A stretch of 64,000 nt of DNA. Origin: Natronospirillum operosum (GTDB taxonomy: Bacteria; Pseudomonadota; Gammaproteobacteria; Pseudomonadales; Natronospirillaceae). The stretch covers positions 101,606 through 165,605 of the forward strand of contig NZ_SRMF01000002.1 of the NCBI RefSeq assembly GCF_004768465.1, in the 5' to 3' direction. Below are positions 37,472 through 47,332 of the stretch, in pieces (the first letter of the stretch is position 1; each line of letters begins with the position of its first letter). Both the position numbers and the translations under genes were made by a program. The notes under the pieces are model-generated. The model worked only from the letters and a program-made list of their open reading frames with translations. It had not been told where the DNA came from and did not search any database.

Positions 37472-38377
37472 ATGACGACCCTGACTGACACGCCCTCCGC
37501 CACGGCAGAGAAAAAAGCCCGCACAGAGTTCAACAAGCTGCAGAAGCGTCTGCGGCGGGAAACCGGGCGTGCGATCGAAGACTACCGCATGATAGAGGAC
37601 GGCGACCGCATCATGGTGTGCCTGTCGGGCGGCAAGGATTCCTACACCATGCTGGAGATCCTGCGCAGCCTGCAGAAAAGCGCCCCGGTCAGCTTCGAGC
37701 TGGTGGCGGTCAATCTGGACCAGAAACAGCCCGGGTTCCCCGAGCACATTCTGCCGGAATACCTGCAAAAACAGGGCGTGCCCTACCACATCCTCGAACG
37801 CGATACCTATTCCATCGTCAAGGAAGTGGTGCCGGAAGGCAAAACCACCTGCGGCATCTGCTCGCGGCTGCGCCGTGGCACCCTCTATGCGTTCGCGGAT
37901 CGAATCGGCTGCAACAAGGTCGCTCTGGGTCACCACCGCGACGACATTCTGGAAACCTTCTTCCTCAACCTGTTCTTCGGCGGCAAGCTGAAAGCCATGC
38001 CGCCCAAGTTGCTGGCCGACAGTGGCACCAATGTGCTGATCCGCCCCCTGGCCTATTGCCGCGAAGCGGATATCCAGGCCTTTGCCGACCATCAGCAGTT
38101 TCCCATCATCCCCTGCAACCTGTGCGGTTCGCAGGAGAACCTGCAACGCCAGACCATCAAGCAGATGCTGCAGCAGTGGGACCGGGAGCATCCCGGCCGG
38201 TCGGAAATCATGTTCCGGGCGTTGCAGAATGTGGCGCCTTCCCAACTGGCCGACAGCAACCTGTTCGACTTTCAGAGCCTGCAGGCCGCCGCCATACCGC
38301 TGACCCCGGCAGGCGAAGACAGTGGCATGAGCCCACTGGCCGAGACCCGGGTCAACACCTGGTCACCTTCAGCCTGA
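37472..38377 (+). CDS. ttcA: tRNA 2-thiocytidine(32) synthetase TtcA
   Basis: TtcA thiolates cytidine 32 in certain tRNAs using an iron-sulfur cluster. From the ATG at 37472 it has 301 residues, with the PP-loop SGGKDS (52-57) and cysteines C127-x2-C130 in [10 protein letters not shown] plus C215/C218 in CNLCGS. A GTG four codons upstream is possible; no clear ribosome site marks either. It is followed by the fnr/anr gene 208 bases downstream, a common neighbourhood in this class. Confidence 0.95.
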   Translation: MTTLTDTPSATAEKKARTEFNKLQKRLRRETGRAIEDYRMIEDGDRIMVCLSGGKDSYTMLEILRSLQKSAPVSFELVAVNLDQKQPGFPEHILPEYLQKQGVPYHILERDTYSIVKEVVPEGKTTCGICSRLRRGTLYAFADRIGCNKVALGHHRDDILETFFLNLFFGGKLKAMPPKLLADSGTNVLIRPLAYCREADIQAFADHQQFPIIPCNLCGSQENLQRQTIKQMLQQWDREHPGRSEIMFRALQNVAPSQLADSNLFDFQSLQAAAIPLTPAGEDSGMSPLAETRVNTWSPSA

Positions 38378-38508
38378 CAGCCACACGAGGGGTTCTCCGC
38401 TTGCCCGGCTATTGCAGCGCAGACATGCCATTCCTGTGCTATCTTCAGTTGAGCCCAGCAAAACGAGGCCAGACTGCCGGTGACGCAGCTCTGGGTCCGA
38501 CTGAATTA

Positions 38509-38522
38509 TTGATCTGGATCAA
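38509..38522. promoter_or_regulatory. Perfect Fnr/Anr box
   Basis: TTGATCTGGATCAA matches the FNR/Anr consensus TTGAT-N4-ATCAA exactly, 63 bases upstream of the fnr start codon. It points to oxygen-linked autoregulation. Confidence 0.85.
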
Positions 38523-38585
38523 GGCCGGTCCTGCACGCAGGCAGTATGCTGCAGACAGACTGGGACATTCGGGAACAATTGTTTC

Positions 38586-39353
38586 ATGAGTATGAATATG
38601 CGACACAACACGGCGTGCAAGACCTGCTCTCTGAGCCCACTCTGTCTGCCGGTTTCCCTGTCATTTTCCGACATGGACCGTCTGGACGGCATCATTGAAA
38701 GAGGCCGTCCCATCCCAAAGGGTCAGTACCTGTTTCGTCAGGGCGACCCGATGCATTCGGTGTTTGCGGTCCGCACCGGCACACTCAAAAGCTTTGCGCT
38801 GACCCGGGCCGGAGAAGAACAGATCACCGGGTTTCATCTGCCCAGTGAAATTCTTGGCCTGTCCAGCTTCGACATCCAGCATCACCAGGTATCGGCCCGG
38901 GCCCTGGAAACCACCAATGTCTGCGAGATTCCGCTGGATCAATTGGATCGGCTGAGCAGCCAGTTACCCGAGCTGCGTCGCCAGATGATGCGGATCATGA
39001 GCCGGGAGATTCGCGATGATCAGCAGATGATGCTGTTGCTGAGCAAGAAAACCGCTGAAGAGCGGCTGGCCTCATTCCTGCTCAGTCTGGCCCAGCGCTT
39101 CAAGCGCCGTGGTTTCTCGGAACACAGCTTTCGTCTGACCATGGCCAGGGCGGATATCGCCAACTTCCTGGGCCTGGCAGTGGAAACAGTCAGCCGGGTG
39201 TTCACCCGCCTGCAAAAGAACGGCATTATCGAGAATACCGGCAGTGCCCGCGAAATCAGCATTCTGGACCAGCGAGCCCTGTGTGAAATGGCGTCACTCA
39301 GCGAAGCCGAGCGGCTCGAACTGGGGCTGATCGCGACATCACGGGTGCACTGA
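38586..39353 (+). CDS. Fnr/Anr anaerobic regulator
   Basis: This oxygen-sensing regulator is 255 aa. The N-terminal cluster ligands C11-x2-C14-x5-C20 plus C113 give the FNR four-cysteine set for a [4Fe-4S] cluster. The effector domain and a C-terminal helix-turn-helix with VETVSRV (the E..SR recognition residues of FNR) follow. Three closely spaced ATGs (38586, 38592, 38598) are possible starts; the first is kept. The upstream perfect Anr box indicates self-control. Functional equivalents are called fnr in Escherichia coli and anr in Pseudomonas. Confidence 0.94.
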   Translation: MSMNMRHNTACKTCSLSPLCLPVSLSFSDMDRLDGIIERGRPIPKGQYLFRQGDPMHSVFAVRTGTLKSFALTRAGEEQITGFHLPSEILGLSSFDIQHHQVSARALETTNVCEIPLDQLDRLSSQLPELRRQMMRIMSREIRDDQQMMLLLSKKTAEERLASFLLSLAQRFKRRGFSEHSFRLTMARADIANFLGLAVETVSRVFTRLQKNGIIENTGSAREISILDQRALCEMASLSEAERLELGLIATSRVH

Positions 39354-39368
39354 CAGGAGCCCGAGAGT

Positions 39369-39390
39369 GCCGACCCTTATCAGGGTTGGC
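39369..39390. terminator. Shared hairpin between fnr/anr and nudC
   Basis: GCCGACCCT pairs with AGGGTTGGC (one G-U) around TATC, located in the 26-bp convergent gap and overlapping the nudC stop. It lacks a T tract but could serve as a bidirectional terminator. Confidence 0.4.
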
Positions 39391-40222
39391 CCCGCTCTTC
39401 TGCATACTGACGAATCAGCCAGCCGCTGATGGACTGCACCGGCGGATGGTTGGGCAGATCATCAATGGAGAACCAGCGGGCCCGGGCTATTTCTCCGGGC
39501 TGCGGGCGAATTTCACCCTCTGCATACTCGGCAATAAAGCCCAGCATCAGCTGATGCGGGAAGGGCCAGGTCTGGCTGTTCAGGTAGCGCAGACGGCCCA
39601 GGGTCACGCCAACTTCCTCATACACCTCACGGTGCACCGCCTGCTCGGCCGACTCACCCGGCTCCATGAACCCGGCCAGCGTACTGAACCAGCCACTGGA
39701 GCGGTGTCGCTCGCCCTGAGCCAGCAGTACTTCATCCCCCCGCACCACCAGCACAATGATGCAGGGATTGATGCGCGGATAGAACCGCAGATCACAGGGT
39801 GCACAGAATCGATAGTGCTCACCTCGCCCGGCCTCGGTCGGCCGCCCGCACTGACCACAGTAGCGGTGCTGGCGGCGCCAGGTCAGCATCTGCGTGCCCC
39901 GGCTGACCACGGCAAAGGCCGACTCGGACTGTACCAGCACATCGCGCGGGTTGACCCGCGTCCAGTCGCCAATATCTGCATCCTCCGGCCACTCGACCAC
40001 ATACCAGGGGCGGCGGTTGATCTGCCCCAGCGATATGGGCTGCCAGTGGCTGGCCTCAGTGCCCAGGCGTTCGGTCACCGCCGCCGCGCTCGGCGGCGTC
40101 CAGTAGCCCTGCTGCTCGGACAGCAGCTCCCGCCCCTGCACAACCACCAGCCGGGCATCATCCGGCGGCAGCTCGGGCCCGGGCTCCAGCGCCCAGCTCA
40201 GTTGATCCAGTTCATACAGCAT
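39380..40222 (-). CDS. nudC: NAD(H) pyrophosphatase / RNA-decapping hydrolase NudC
   Basis: NudC hydrolyses NADH and removes NAD caps from RNA. The 280 residues show an N-terminal domain, a zinc ribbon with C122, C125, C140 and C143, and the Nudix box GFMEPGESAEQAVHREVYEE (from 184). The QPW-type specificity array of NudC is recognisable as SQTWPFPHQLM. Its start overlaps the stop of the PatZ-like gene by 11 bases, so the two are probably co-translated. Confidence 0.94.
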   Translation of the reverse strand: MLYELDQLSWALEPGPELPPDDARLVVVQGRELLSEQQGYWTPPSAAAVTERLGTEASHWQPISLGQINRRPWYVVEWPEDADIGDWTRVNPRDVLVQSESAFAVVSRGTQMLTWRRQHRYCGQCGRPTEAGRGEHYRFCAPCDLRFYPRINPCIIVLVVRGDEVLLAQGERHRSSGWFSTLAGFMEPGESAEQAVHREVYEEVGVTLGRLRYLNSQTWPFPHQLMLGFIAEYAEGEIRPQPGEIARARWFSIDDLPNHPPVQSISGWLIRQYAEERGQP

Positions 40223-42860
40223 CGAGATATTTCTCCATCAGCACCGAATCACTGTCGCGGTGGCTGACACTGTAGCCCATGCGCTGACCCAGCGTCTGCA
40301 TGGGTGTATTCTCAGGCATGATGTCCATATGCATGTGGTTGATGCCCTCGGAGCGCGCAAAAGCCTCCAACTGCGCCAGCATGGCCTGGGCCAGACCCTT
40401 ACCCTGCGCAGCGGCATCGAGCATGATGGCGAATTCCATGCTGTGTGCGTTGACATGGGTCCAGCCGCGCACTTCCCCCATCAGGGTGCCGTCGGGTGAC
40501 TCCAGCACAAAGGCCATCTCGCGGCGGTAATCGATCTGGCACATGGCCGCCAGCTCTCGGTGCGCAAAATGCAGTCGGCTGCCGAAAAAACGCAAGCGCA
40601 GCGCTTCCGCCGGCTGACGCTCATACAGTTCCTTCAGGGCCGGTTCGTCTTCGGCGCGTACCGGTCGTATCTGCCACTGCTGGCCGGCCCGCTCCAATGT
40701 GCTTTCCCAGTGGCGCGGATAGGTTGGAATCACTGGCGGTCGGCGCTCGCCAATGGCTGCAGCAGCGCCCAGCACAATCAGGTCACGATCCTGCTCCAGC
40801 ACCAGATTCATCTCCAGGCCACTCAGCCAGGGGCAATGCTCGGCCAGCTCCGAAAGCTGCATGATGGCGTCAATCAGCGCTTCTTCCGCCATCACCGGTT
40901 GTCGCACACGCTCCCGCAGCAGGGCATAAACATGGGTCTCGCGCAGCAGCAAGCGGGCCAGGGTACGGTTCAGCGGCGGCAGCGCCACGTTGCGGTCGGC
41001 GCGCACATTGGCCAGGCTGCCACCCAGGCCGAACAACAGCACCGGCCCGTAGATGCTGTCTCGCGTGATGCCCAGACTGAACTGCAGGGAATCCAGACGC
41101 CGCCGCATCGGCTGCACCACATAACCCTGAAACGGGCTGTCGGGGAAGTATCGTGCCAGCCCTTCATGCAGCTGTTCCACCTCACCGAGCAGCGCTTCCG
41201 GGCCGGTGACGTCAATGGCGACACCGCGCCAGCGGTGACGAGCCTCCTCGGGGTAGGCGAAGGGGTATTGATAGGCCTCATGCAGCACGCGCACGATAAC
41301 CGGATAGTTCAGCCCCGGTGCGGCGCGCTCGAGCGCTCGCCGATCCGGCAGGTACTGCCCGGGATTGAGGTGGAAACCGAACAATGTCAGCAGGTCGCGG
41401 GTGTCCTGCCAGCTCAGGCAGGGGGTCTCCCCCGCGGGCAATGCGGCGGCCCGCTCATTAAAGGGCGCCAGCATCTCCGGTGCTGGTGTGATACGGGTGT
41501 TCTGCTCCGGTGTCTCGCTGAGATAGGCCTGTACCTGCTCATGCCGCACAATGGATGAAAACGCCTGCACCGCTTCTTCGGTGGCATCGAAGTTGAGAAT
41601 ATTGGCCGCATCCAGCTCATCGCGGGCAGCCCCTACCGAGGCTTCACCCAGCCAGGTGACCATCAGCGTGCGACGCGTTCGCTTGCGGTGACTGAGCAAC
41701 ACCTTGTTGAGCCCGGGGATGTCCAGCCGCGCATTGGGCACCAGAATCACCAGCACCGCGCCTATGCCACTCATGCCGTCCAGGCCCACCAACACCTGAT
41801 TCAGGGTCGCCGGGTCCACCGCTGCCGGCAATACCAGACCGTGCTCGGCCTGCCGGTCACCATGCAGACGCAATGGTTTCAGGGCCTCGGGCAGCGTATC
41901 CAGTCGGCTCGAGGTGCCGGCTCTGGCCACCAGTTCCTGCCGGGCCAGCAACGCCGGCCCCAGGCCATTGCTGACCAGCGCCAGGGTGTGGGCATAGAGG
42001 GGACGCGAGCGGATCAGGGTCTGCAGTGTACCCAACAGACGCTGAAAGTTGCTGACCTGCAGCACGCCGGCGCGGTCAAAAAAGGCCTGCGTCAGCTTGT
42101 CGCGGGACGCCAGCCCGGGCGGAACGAGGGTATCCGGGTCGGTATTGAGGATCAGCACCTTCTTGCTGCGCGAGGCCGCGCGCAATACAGTCATGAAGCG
42201 CTCCGCATTGCGGATGTTCTCCACATGCAGCAGGATCGCCCTGACCCGCCGATCCCCGGCCAGATAGTCGACCACATCGCTGACGCTGATGTCAGCCCGT
42301 GCACCAACGGTCACGAAATGCGAGAAGCCATAGCCGCGCCCTGCGGCCCAGTCCAGCAATGCCGAGCCCAGAGCCGAGGACATGCCGATATAGGCAATGT
42401 CGCCGGCCGGCGGCTGCAGGTGCGACCAGGACACATTGAGCTGCTGCGAGGGCACGATCAGGCCCAGGCTGTTGGGCCCCATCAGGCGAATACCCCAGTG
42501 GCGGGCCAGCAGCTTGATACGACGCATACGAGTGGCGCTGAGCTGGTCGCGGGCCATGCCACCGGTCAGAATCAGCGCCGCCCGCACACCCGCCTGCGCC
42601 ACCAACTTGATGGCACGCTGCAACCCTGGCGCCGGCAGACAGATCACCGCCAGGTCGATCTCGTCTTTCTTCGACAGGCTGCTCTTGCAGGGCACCCCGT
42701 GAACAGACTTGTATCCCTTGCGATTGACCGCCAGAATCCGATGGGGGTAACCTGCCTGCTGCAGGTTGCGCAAGACGAGACCGCCCATACTGCCAGCTCG
42801 CTCCGAGGCGCCCAGTATGGCGATGGATTTCGGTTGAAAGAACGCGTCAAGCTCTGCCAT
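40212..42860 (-). CDS. PatZ-like protein lysine acetyltransferase (ACD-like domain + GNAT)
   Basis: This 882-residue protein joins an NDP-forming acyl-CoA-synthetase-like part to a C-terminal GNAT acetyltransferase (about 715-882, CoA loop in AAAQGKGLAQAML). The N-terminal CoA-binding domain starts FFQPKSIAILGASERAG. Where true synthetases carry the phospho-His segment SHTG, this protein reads PPGLASRDK, so ligase activity is unlikely, as in PatZ/Pat. A third region (about 510-700) is ATP-grasp-like. The ATG at 42860 is preferred over a TTG six codons upstream. PatZ homologues acetylate and silence acetyl-CoA synthetase. The divergent neighbour is an HDAC-family deacetylase. Confidence 0.9.
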   Translation of the reverse strand: MAELDAFFQPKSIAILGASERAGSMGGLVLRNLQQAGYPHRILAVNRKGYKSVHGVPCKSSLSKKDEIDLAVICLPAPGLQRAIKLVAQAGVRAALILTGGMARDQLSATRMRRIKLLARHWGIRLMGPNSLGLIVPSQQLNVSWSHLQPPAGDIAYIGMSSALGSALLDWAAGRGYGFSHFVTVGARADISVSDVVDYLAGDRRVRAILLHVENIRNAERFMTVLRAASRSKKVLILNTDPDTLVPPGLASRDKLTQAFFDRAGVLQVSNFQRLLGTLQTLIRSRPLYAHTLALVSNGLGPALLARQELVARAGTSSRLDTLPEALKPLRLHGDRQAEHGLVLPAAVDPATLNQVLVGLDGMSGIGAVLVILVPNARLDIPGLNKVLLSHRKRTRRTLMVTWLGEASVGAARDELDAANILNFDATEEAVQAFSSIVRHEQVQAYLSETPEQNTRITPAPEMLAPFNERAAALPAGETPCLSWQDTRDLLTLFGFHLNPGQYLPDRRALERAAPGLNYPVIVRVLHEAYQYPFAYPEEARHRWRGVAIDVTGPEALLGEVEQLHEGLARYFPDSPFQGYVVQPMRRRLDSLQFSLGITRDSIYGPVLLFGLGGSLANVRADRNVALPPLNRTLARLLLRETHVYALLRERVRQPVMAEEALIDAIMQLSELAEHCPWLSGLEMNLVLEQDRDLIVLGAAAAIGERRPPVIPTYPRHWESTLERAGQQWQIRPVRAEDEPALKELYERQPAEALRLRFFGSRLHFAHRELAAMCQIDYRREMAFVLESPDGTLMGEVRGWTHVNAHSMEFAIMLDAAAQGKGLAQAMLAQLEAFARSEGINHMHMDIMPENTPMQTLGQRMGYSVSHRDSDSVLMEKYLDAV

Positions 42861-42904
42861 GATGCGCACCTTACTCAATATCTGCGCGGAGTCACAGCCT
42901 TTTC

Positions 42905-43846
42905 ATGACCACCGGATTCATTCATCACCCGGTCTGCCTGCAGCATGACATGGGCGACAATCACCCGGAAAGTCCGGCGCGCCTGCAGGCCATTCTGGAC
43001 CGCCTGCATGACAGCGGGCTGTGGTCTCAACTGGACATTTACCAGGCCCCGCTGGCGGAAGACCGGCACCTGCTGACTGTACACCTGCCACGCTATGTGG
43101 AACAGGTCCGCCAGATCGCCCCCAAACACGGTCTGGTCCATGCCGGCCCGGATACGCTGATGGGCCCGCACTCACTGGAAGCAGCACTGCGTTCGGCAGG
43201 GTGCGGCATCCAGGCCGTGGACGGCATCATGAACCACCTCTATCAGAATGCCTTCTGCGCCACCCGCCCCCCGGGGCATCATGCCGAACCCGGCATTACC
43301 ATGGGCTTCTGCTTTTTCAACAATGTCGCCATCACGGCGCGCTACCTGCAGCGGGAATATGGTGTCAAACGGCTGGCCATCATTGATTTCGATGTGCATC
43401 AGGGCAATGGCACTGCAGAAATCCTGCGCGGTGACAGCAATGTGCTGTTCATCAGTTCCTTTCAGCACCCGTTCTACCCCCATTCGCACTGGGAAGCCGA
43501 CAGGCCCAATCAGCTGTTCTCGCCGCTGCCGGCGGGCTCTGACGGCAGCCTGATCCGGCAGATCTGGACCGACGACTGGCAGCCGGCACTGCGGGCGCAC
43601 CAGCCCGAATTCATCCTGCTGTCGGCCGGTTTCGATGCGCATGAAGACGATCCGCTGGCCGAACTGGCCTGGCAAACCGAAGATTACCGCTGGCTGACCC
43701 AACAGATCATGCAGGAAGCCAGGTCCGGCGGCGCCCGAGGCCGGGTTATCAGTTGCCTTGAGGGCGGTTACAACACGGCAGGCCTGGCCGACAGCGTGCA
43801 GGCCCATATCGAAGAGCTGTTGGCTGCCGGTGAGCCGACCTATTGA
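42905..43846 (+). CDS. Histone deacetylase-family (acetylpolyamine/lysine) deacetylase
   Basis: This zinc-dependent deacetylase of the HDAC superfamily has 313 residues. The active-site residues are visible: the His pair H125-H126 in RPPGHHAEPG, the zinc ligands D163 and H165 in IIDFDVHQGNG, and the later Asp in SAGFDAHEDDP. Bacterial members act on acetylated polyamines, acetoin-related proteins or lysines; the substrate is not determined by the sequence. Only 44 bases separate its start from the divergent PatZ-like gene, so one control region probably serves both, suggesting a reversible-acetylation pair. Confidence 0.92.
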   Translation: MTTGFIHHPVCLQHDMGDNHPESPARLQAILDRLHDSGLWSQLDIYQAPLAEDRHLLTVHLPRYVEQVRQIAPKHGLVHAGPDTLMGPHSLEAALRSAGCGIQAVDGIMNHLYQNAFCATRPPGHHAEPGITMGFCFFNNVAITARYLQREYGVKRLAIIDFDVHQGNGTAEILRGDSNVLFISSFQHPFYPHSHWEADRPNQLFSPLPAGSDGSLIRQIWTDDWQPALRAHQPEFILLSAGFDAHEDDPLAELAWQTEDYRWLTQQIMQEARSGGARGRVISCLEGGYNTAGLADSVQAHIEELLAAGEPTY

Positions 43847-43887
43847 GTTTTTTCACCGTACAACATCCGAAGTACAGAGGAGGCAGC

Positions 43888-44283
43888 ATGCCCGCAACCG
43901 GCACCTGGGAACCCGAGCAGGATCAACTCAAGCCCGACCCGAGCCGGGTCCGAACCTGGCTGCAGCGGGACTGGCAACAGCCCGACGACCTGAAACAGCT
44001 GGATGACCTGGACCAGGCCAGCCTGCAACGCTGGATCGACCTCCCGGAAGAACGCTGGGCGGCGCTGCTGGACAGCCTGTCGACCGACCAACTGGTAGGC
44101 CTGATGCGGCTGTGCACCCTGGCCGAGCAGCACCTTGCCGGCTGTGCTGCAGGCGAGCAGTCGGTTGTTATTCATGCCTTTCGGCGCTATCGCCAGCAAC
44201 TCGGCCGGCCTGACCCCGAGCTGACCCGCTGGATACGGTCGCATTCCGACAACCGTTTTCTGCCCTACGGCCCTGCCCTCTGA
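43888..44283 (+). CDS. Conserved-looking soluble protein of unknown function
   Basis: The start at 43888 has an ideal GAGGAGG, giving 131 residues; an earlier in-frame ATG at 43843 overlaps the deacetylase gene and lacks such a site. The protein is acidic, Trp/Leu/Gln-rich, predicted mostly helical and cytosolic (WLQRDWQQPDDLKQLDDLDQ, then LAEQHLAGCAAGEQSVV, ending FLPYGPAL). The FLPYGPAL end and the SVVI-HAFRRYR segment look conserved-protein-like. I do not recognise the family. It lies between the deacetylase and hrpB in one run of genes. Confidence 0.8.
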   Translation: MPATGTWEPEQDQLKPDPSRVRTWLQRDWQQPDDLKQLDDLDQASLQRWIDLPEERWAALLDSLSTDQLVGLMRLCTLAEQHLAGCAAGEQSVVIHAFRRYRQQLGRPDPELTRWIRSHSDNRFLPYGPAL

Positions 44284-44302
44284 AGCGGAACAGGTCCCTG
44301 CC

Positions 44303-46723
44303 ATGACCCCGTTCGAGGCGCTGCCGGATCTGCCGCTGCATGCTCACCGCGCTGAATTCGAGGCGGCCCTGCAGCCGGGCACTCCTCTGCTGGTGGAAAC
44401 CGAGCCCGGGGCCGGCAAATCAACGCTGGTTCCGCTCTGGCTGCTGGAACAGACGGCCCCGGACGCAGGACAGATCTGGCTGGTGCAGCCGCGCATCCTG
44501 CCCACCCGCAATCTGGCGCACCGTCTGGCCGCGCTGACGCAGACCGAGGTGGGCCAAAGCATCGGCTATCAGGTACCTTTCGAGCGCCGGCTGGGATCAG
44601 TTACCCGGTTGCATGTCATGACACCCGGCATTCTGCTGCAACGACTGCTGAGCGATCCGGAACTGAGCGGCGTCAGCACGGTGATTCTGGATGAGGTTCA
44701 TGAGCGCGCCGTCAATCAGGATCTGGCCTGGGTCTGGCTGCATGAACTGGCCCAGTTGCGGGACGACCTGCAGCTGATTCTGATGACAGCCACCCCGGAT
44801 GCGCGCCTGAGCAATCTGATCCCGCAGCGACTGACCGCGCCGGGGCGTCAACACCCGGTACAGACCCGTTACCAGCCGGCACCGCCGCGCGAGTCCTTGC
44901 CGGCGCAGGTGGTACGGGCTCTGGGTCAGGTGCCGACGGAGGCAACAGTACTTGTATTCCTGCCGGGTTGGCGGGACATCGAACAGACCGAACAGGCACT
45001 GCGCCGACACCGACCGCAACGCCACTGTGTGCGCCTGCACAGCCGGGTGGAACACAGAGAGCAACAGGCGGCGCTGGACCCGACCAGTGGCGCCAGGGTG
45101 ATTCTGGCTACCAATATTGCTGAGAGCGCCATCACGGTGCCGGATGTCACGGTCGTCATCGACAGTGGCCTGGTACGCCAGCTCCGTTTTGATCAGGGTA
45201 CCGGCGTGTCCCGGCTGGAAACGCGCCATATCAGCCAGGCGGCAGCGGCACAGCGTCAGGGGCGGGCGGGCCGCGTGCAGGCCGGTGAATGCCTGCGTCT
45301 GTGGTCACAGGAACAGCAACTGGCGCCGGCGGACCCGCCGGAAATTCGCCAGACAGATCTGTTGCCACTGGCCCTGCAACTGGCCCACTGGGGCAGCCCG
45401 ACAAGTGAGCTGGCCTGGCCCGACCGGCCCTCGGAAGCCGGCTTGCAGCGCGCCAGAAGCACCCTGCTGCAATGGGGCCATCTGGACCCGGCGTACCGCA
45501 TTACCGAGCGCGGACGCCAGGTGTCTGCTCTGGGCACGCACCCACGCATCGCAGCCCTGCTGCAGCATTGCCGCGATCATTTTGGCACTGCCTGGCCACC
45601 CGTGGCGTTGCAACTGGCACTCTGGCTGCACTTTGATGTTGCCACTGATACCGCCACCGATTCGCTGTTCAGTCAGGCCGCGCAGCTCTGGCAGCAGGAC
45701 CGCTACTGGCAGGCCCAGGCCAGGCGCTGGCAATCGGTGCTGACTTGTCGCGCTGACACCTCCGCCGCTGTCGACGACCAGGCTCTGGCCGAACTGGCGC
45801 TGGTGGCGGCCAAAGCCTGGCCGGATCGGATCGGGCACCGGCAGGCATCGGGGCGCTATCACCTGGCCACCGGCATCAGCGTGGATGGCGGCACAAGGGA
45901 CCCACAGAGTGAATGGGCACTGATCATCAGCCTGTATCGACAGGGCCGGGGGCATGCCGGCGTCGCCCTGCCGCTGAGCCTGTCCACAGCGGATATCGAA
46001 GCCCTGGCACAGCCGGAGAAAAGCCTGAGCCACAGGCGTGGACACTGGCAATGGACCATCGAATGGCGACTGGGTGATCGGGTGGTGCGTACCGACCATG
46101 AACGTCTCGGCGCAACCGCCTTTCAACAGGCCATGCTGGCCCAATTGCAGGCCGAGAATCCTGCCACCTGGGTGCTGCCAACTGACGCCAGCGACCTGCT
46201 GGCGCGCGCCCGCCTGGCCCAGGCACACAGCCTGTTGACATTGCCGCCACTGGATGACGATACGCTGAGTCATTGCCTGCCGGAATGGCTTGGCCCCCTG
46301 CTCCACCTGAACCAGTCTTCCACGCAGTTGCCCTGGCGTCAGGGCTTGGAGAACTATATGGGTTTCGACAGAGTACGCCAGCTGTCTCGGTTGCTGCCGC
46401 AGGAACTGGAGTTGCCCAGCGGGCGCAAGGCTCGACTTCATGTCGACGCAGCAGGCCGGCTCAGCGTGGAGGGGAAATTGCAGGAGTTTTTCGGTGCAGA
46501 GAAAATAACAGCGGCCGATGGCCGACTGCCAGTGACGGTACAACTGATGTCACCGGCCAACCGCCCGCTGGCGATTACCGATGATCTGGCTTCATTCTGG
46601 GCCAACAGCTATCAGCAGGTAGCGCGGGAAATGCGCGGGCGTTACCCAAAACACCCGTGGCCGGAAAATCCACTGGATCATCCGGCCACGCGTGCAACCC
46701 GACACCGGCAGAACAGAACCTGA
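44303..46723 (+). CDS. hrpB: ATP-dependent RNA helicase HrpB
   Basis: HrpB is a DEAH-box helicase of the HrpA/HrpB group, about 820 residues in relatives and 806 here. Motifs: Walker A GAGKST (36-41), DEVH in VILDEVHERA (about 130), motif III MTATPD, and motif VI QRQGRAGRVQAGECLRLW. The HrpB-specific C-terminal domain has LPWRQGLENYMGFDRVRQ-like sequence. The cellular role is poorly defined. It follows the small unknown gene by 19 bases. Confidence 0.95.
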   Translation: MTPFEALPDLPLHAHRAEFEAALQPGTPLLVETEPGAGKSTLVPLWLLEQTAPDAGQIWLVQPRILPTRNLAHRLAALTQTEVGQSIGYQVPFERRLGSVTRLHVMTPGILLQRLLSDPELSGVSTVILDEVHERAVNQDLAWVWLHELAQLRDDLQLILMTATPDARLSNLIPQRLTAPGRQHPVQTRYQPAPPRESLPAQVVRALGQVPTEATVLVFLPGWRDIEQTEQALRRHRPQRHCVRLHSRVEHREQQAALDPTSGARVILATNIAESAITVPDVTVVIDSGLVRQLRFDQGTGVSRLETRHISQAAAAQRQGRAGRVQAGECLRLWSQEQQLAPADPPEIRQTDLLPLALQLAHWGSPTSELAWPDRPSEAGLQRARSTLLQWGHLDPAYRITERGRQVSALGTHPRIAALLQHCRDHFGTAWPPVALQLALWLHFDVATDTATDSLFSQAAQLWQQDRYWQAQARRWQSVLTCRADTSAAVDDQALAELALVAAKAWPDRIGHRQASGRYHLATGISVDGGTRDPQSEWALIISLYRQGRGHAGVALPLSLSTADIEALAQPEKSLSHRRGHWQWTIEWRLGDRVVRTDHERLGATAFQQAMLAQLQAENPATWVLPTDASDLLARARLAQAHSLLTLPPLDDDTLSHCLPEWLGPLLHLNQSSTQLPWRQGLENYMGFDRVRQLSRLLPQELELPSGRKARLHVDAAGRLSVEGKLQEFFGAEKITAADGRLPVTVQLMSPANRPLAITDDLASFWANSYQQVAREMRGRYPKHPWPENPLDHPATRATRHRQNRT

Positions 46724-46736
46724 TCAGAGCCCGGCG

Positions 46737-47120
46737 TCAGCGGCTTATTTTGGGTGCCACAGCATACAGCGGCCATTGCTCCGCTGCTCTATTCTCGATC
46801 TGAGCGACCGGCCCGTACTGCTCTTCCATGGCTCTGATCACCGAGAACGCCTCGACGGCCATCTCGTTGTCGTCCATGCTCTGTGCTGTCACTGACAGGC
46901 ACAGCCGCGTACTGGTTCTCGGCTTGGCACCAAAGGTGCGCCGCTCGTCGTCGAACTGTTGAACGAAACGCTCCAGAGTCTCAGGTGAACGAAGCGGGTT
47001 CATCATCTGCAGTGTCCATACCATCTGCCAGGCATTTGCTGACAGGCGCCGCTTCTGAGGCATCATTGGCAGGTCGTCCATGTCCAGGTGCGACGCGGTC
47101 GCAGCTGTCGCTTGGGGCAT
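46737..47120 (-). CDS. Small cytosolic protein of unknown function
   Basis: The 127-residue frame has a strong ribosome site (GGAGG 8 bases before ATG) and its own upstream promoter. The sequence is acidic to neutral, without signal peptide or membrane segment. It contains MMPQKRRLSANAWQMVWTLQMM and CLSVTAQSMDDNEMAVEAF. No family is recognised. It ends 13 bases from the convergent hrpB stop. Codon use and the clean start make it a likely real gene. Confidence 0.75.
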   Translation of the reverse strand: MPQATAATASHLDMDDLPMMPQKRRLSANAWQMVWTLQMMNPLRSPETLERFVQQFDDERRTFGAKPRTSTRLCLSVTAQSMDDNEMAVEAFSVIRAMEEQYGPVAQIENRAAEQWPLYAVAPKISR

Positions 47121-47184
47121 CAGACTGTCCTCCGTACTGCAATCGGTTGGATAGAAATGTTATGCATAATTTTTAGACAACTAC

Positions 47185-47213
47185 ACATTAGGAGGCCCCG
47201 AGCGCCTTGTCAA
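47185..47213 (-). promoter_or_regulatory. Sigma70-type promoter of the 46737 gene
   Basis: On the minus strand, a perfect TTGACA (47208-47213) is followed after exactly 17 bases by TAATGT (47185-47190), a weak -10. It lies about 65 bases upstream of the start codon. The rest of 47121-47332 shows only AT-rich sequence. Confidence 0.6.
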
Positions 47214-47332
47214 ACATTCGACAGGTGCAAAATTCAAAAAACCGACGCAAGTCACAGGAAGTGCTGCAGTATCGACTTTCAGATTGGCGAGGGGCTGGCA
47301 ACAGGTCCACACGCTCCGCTCAATGGCGCACA

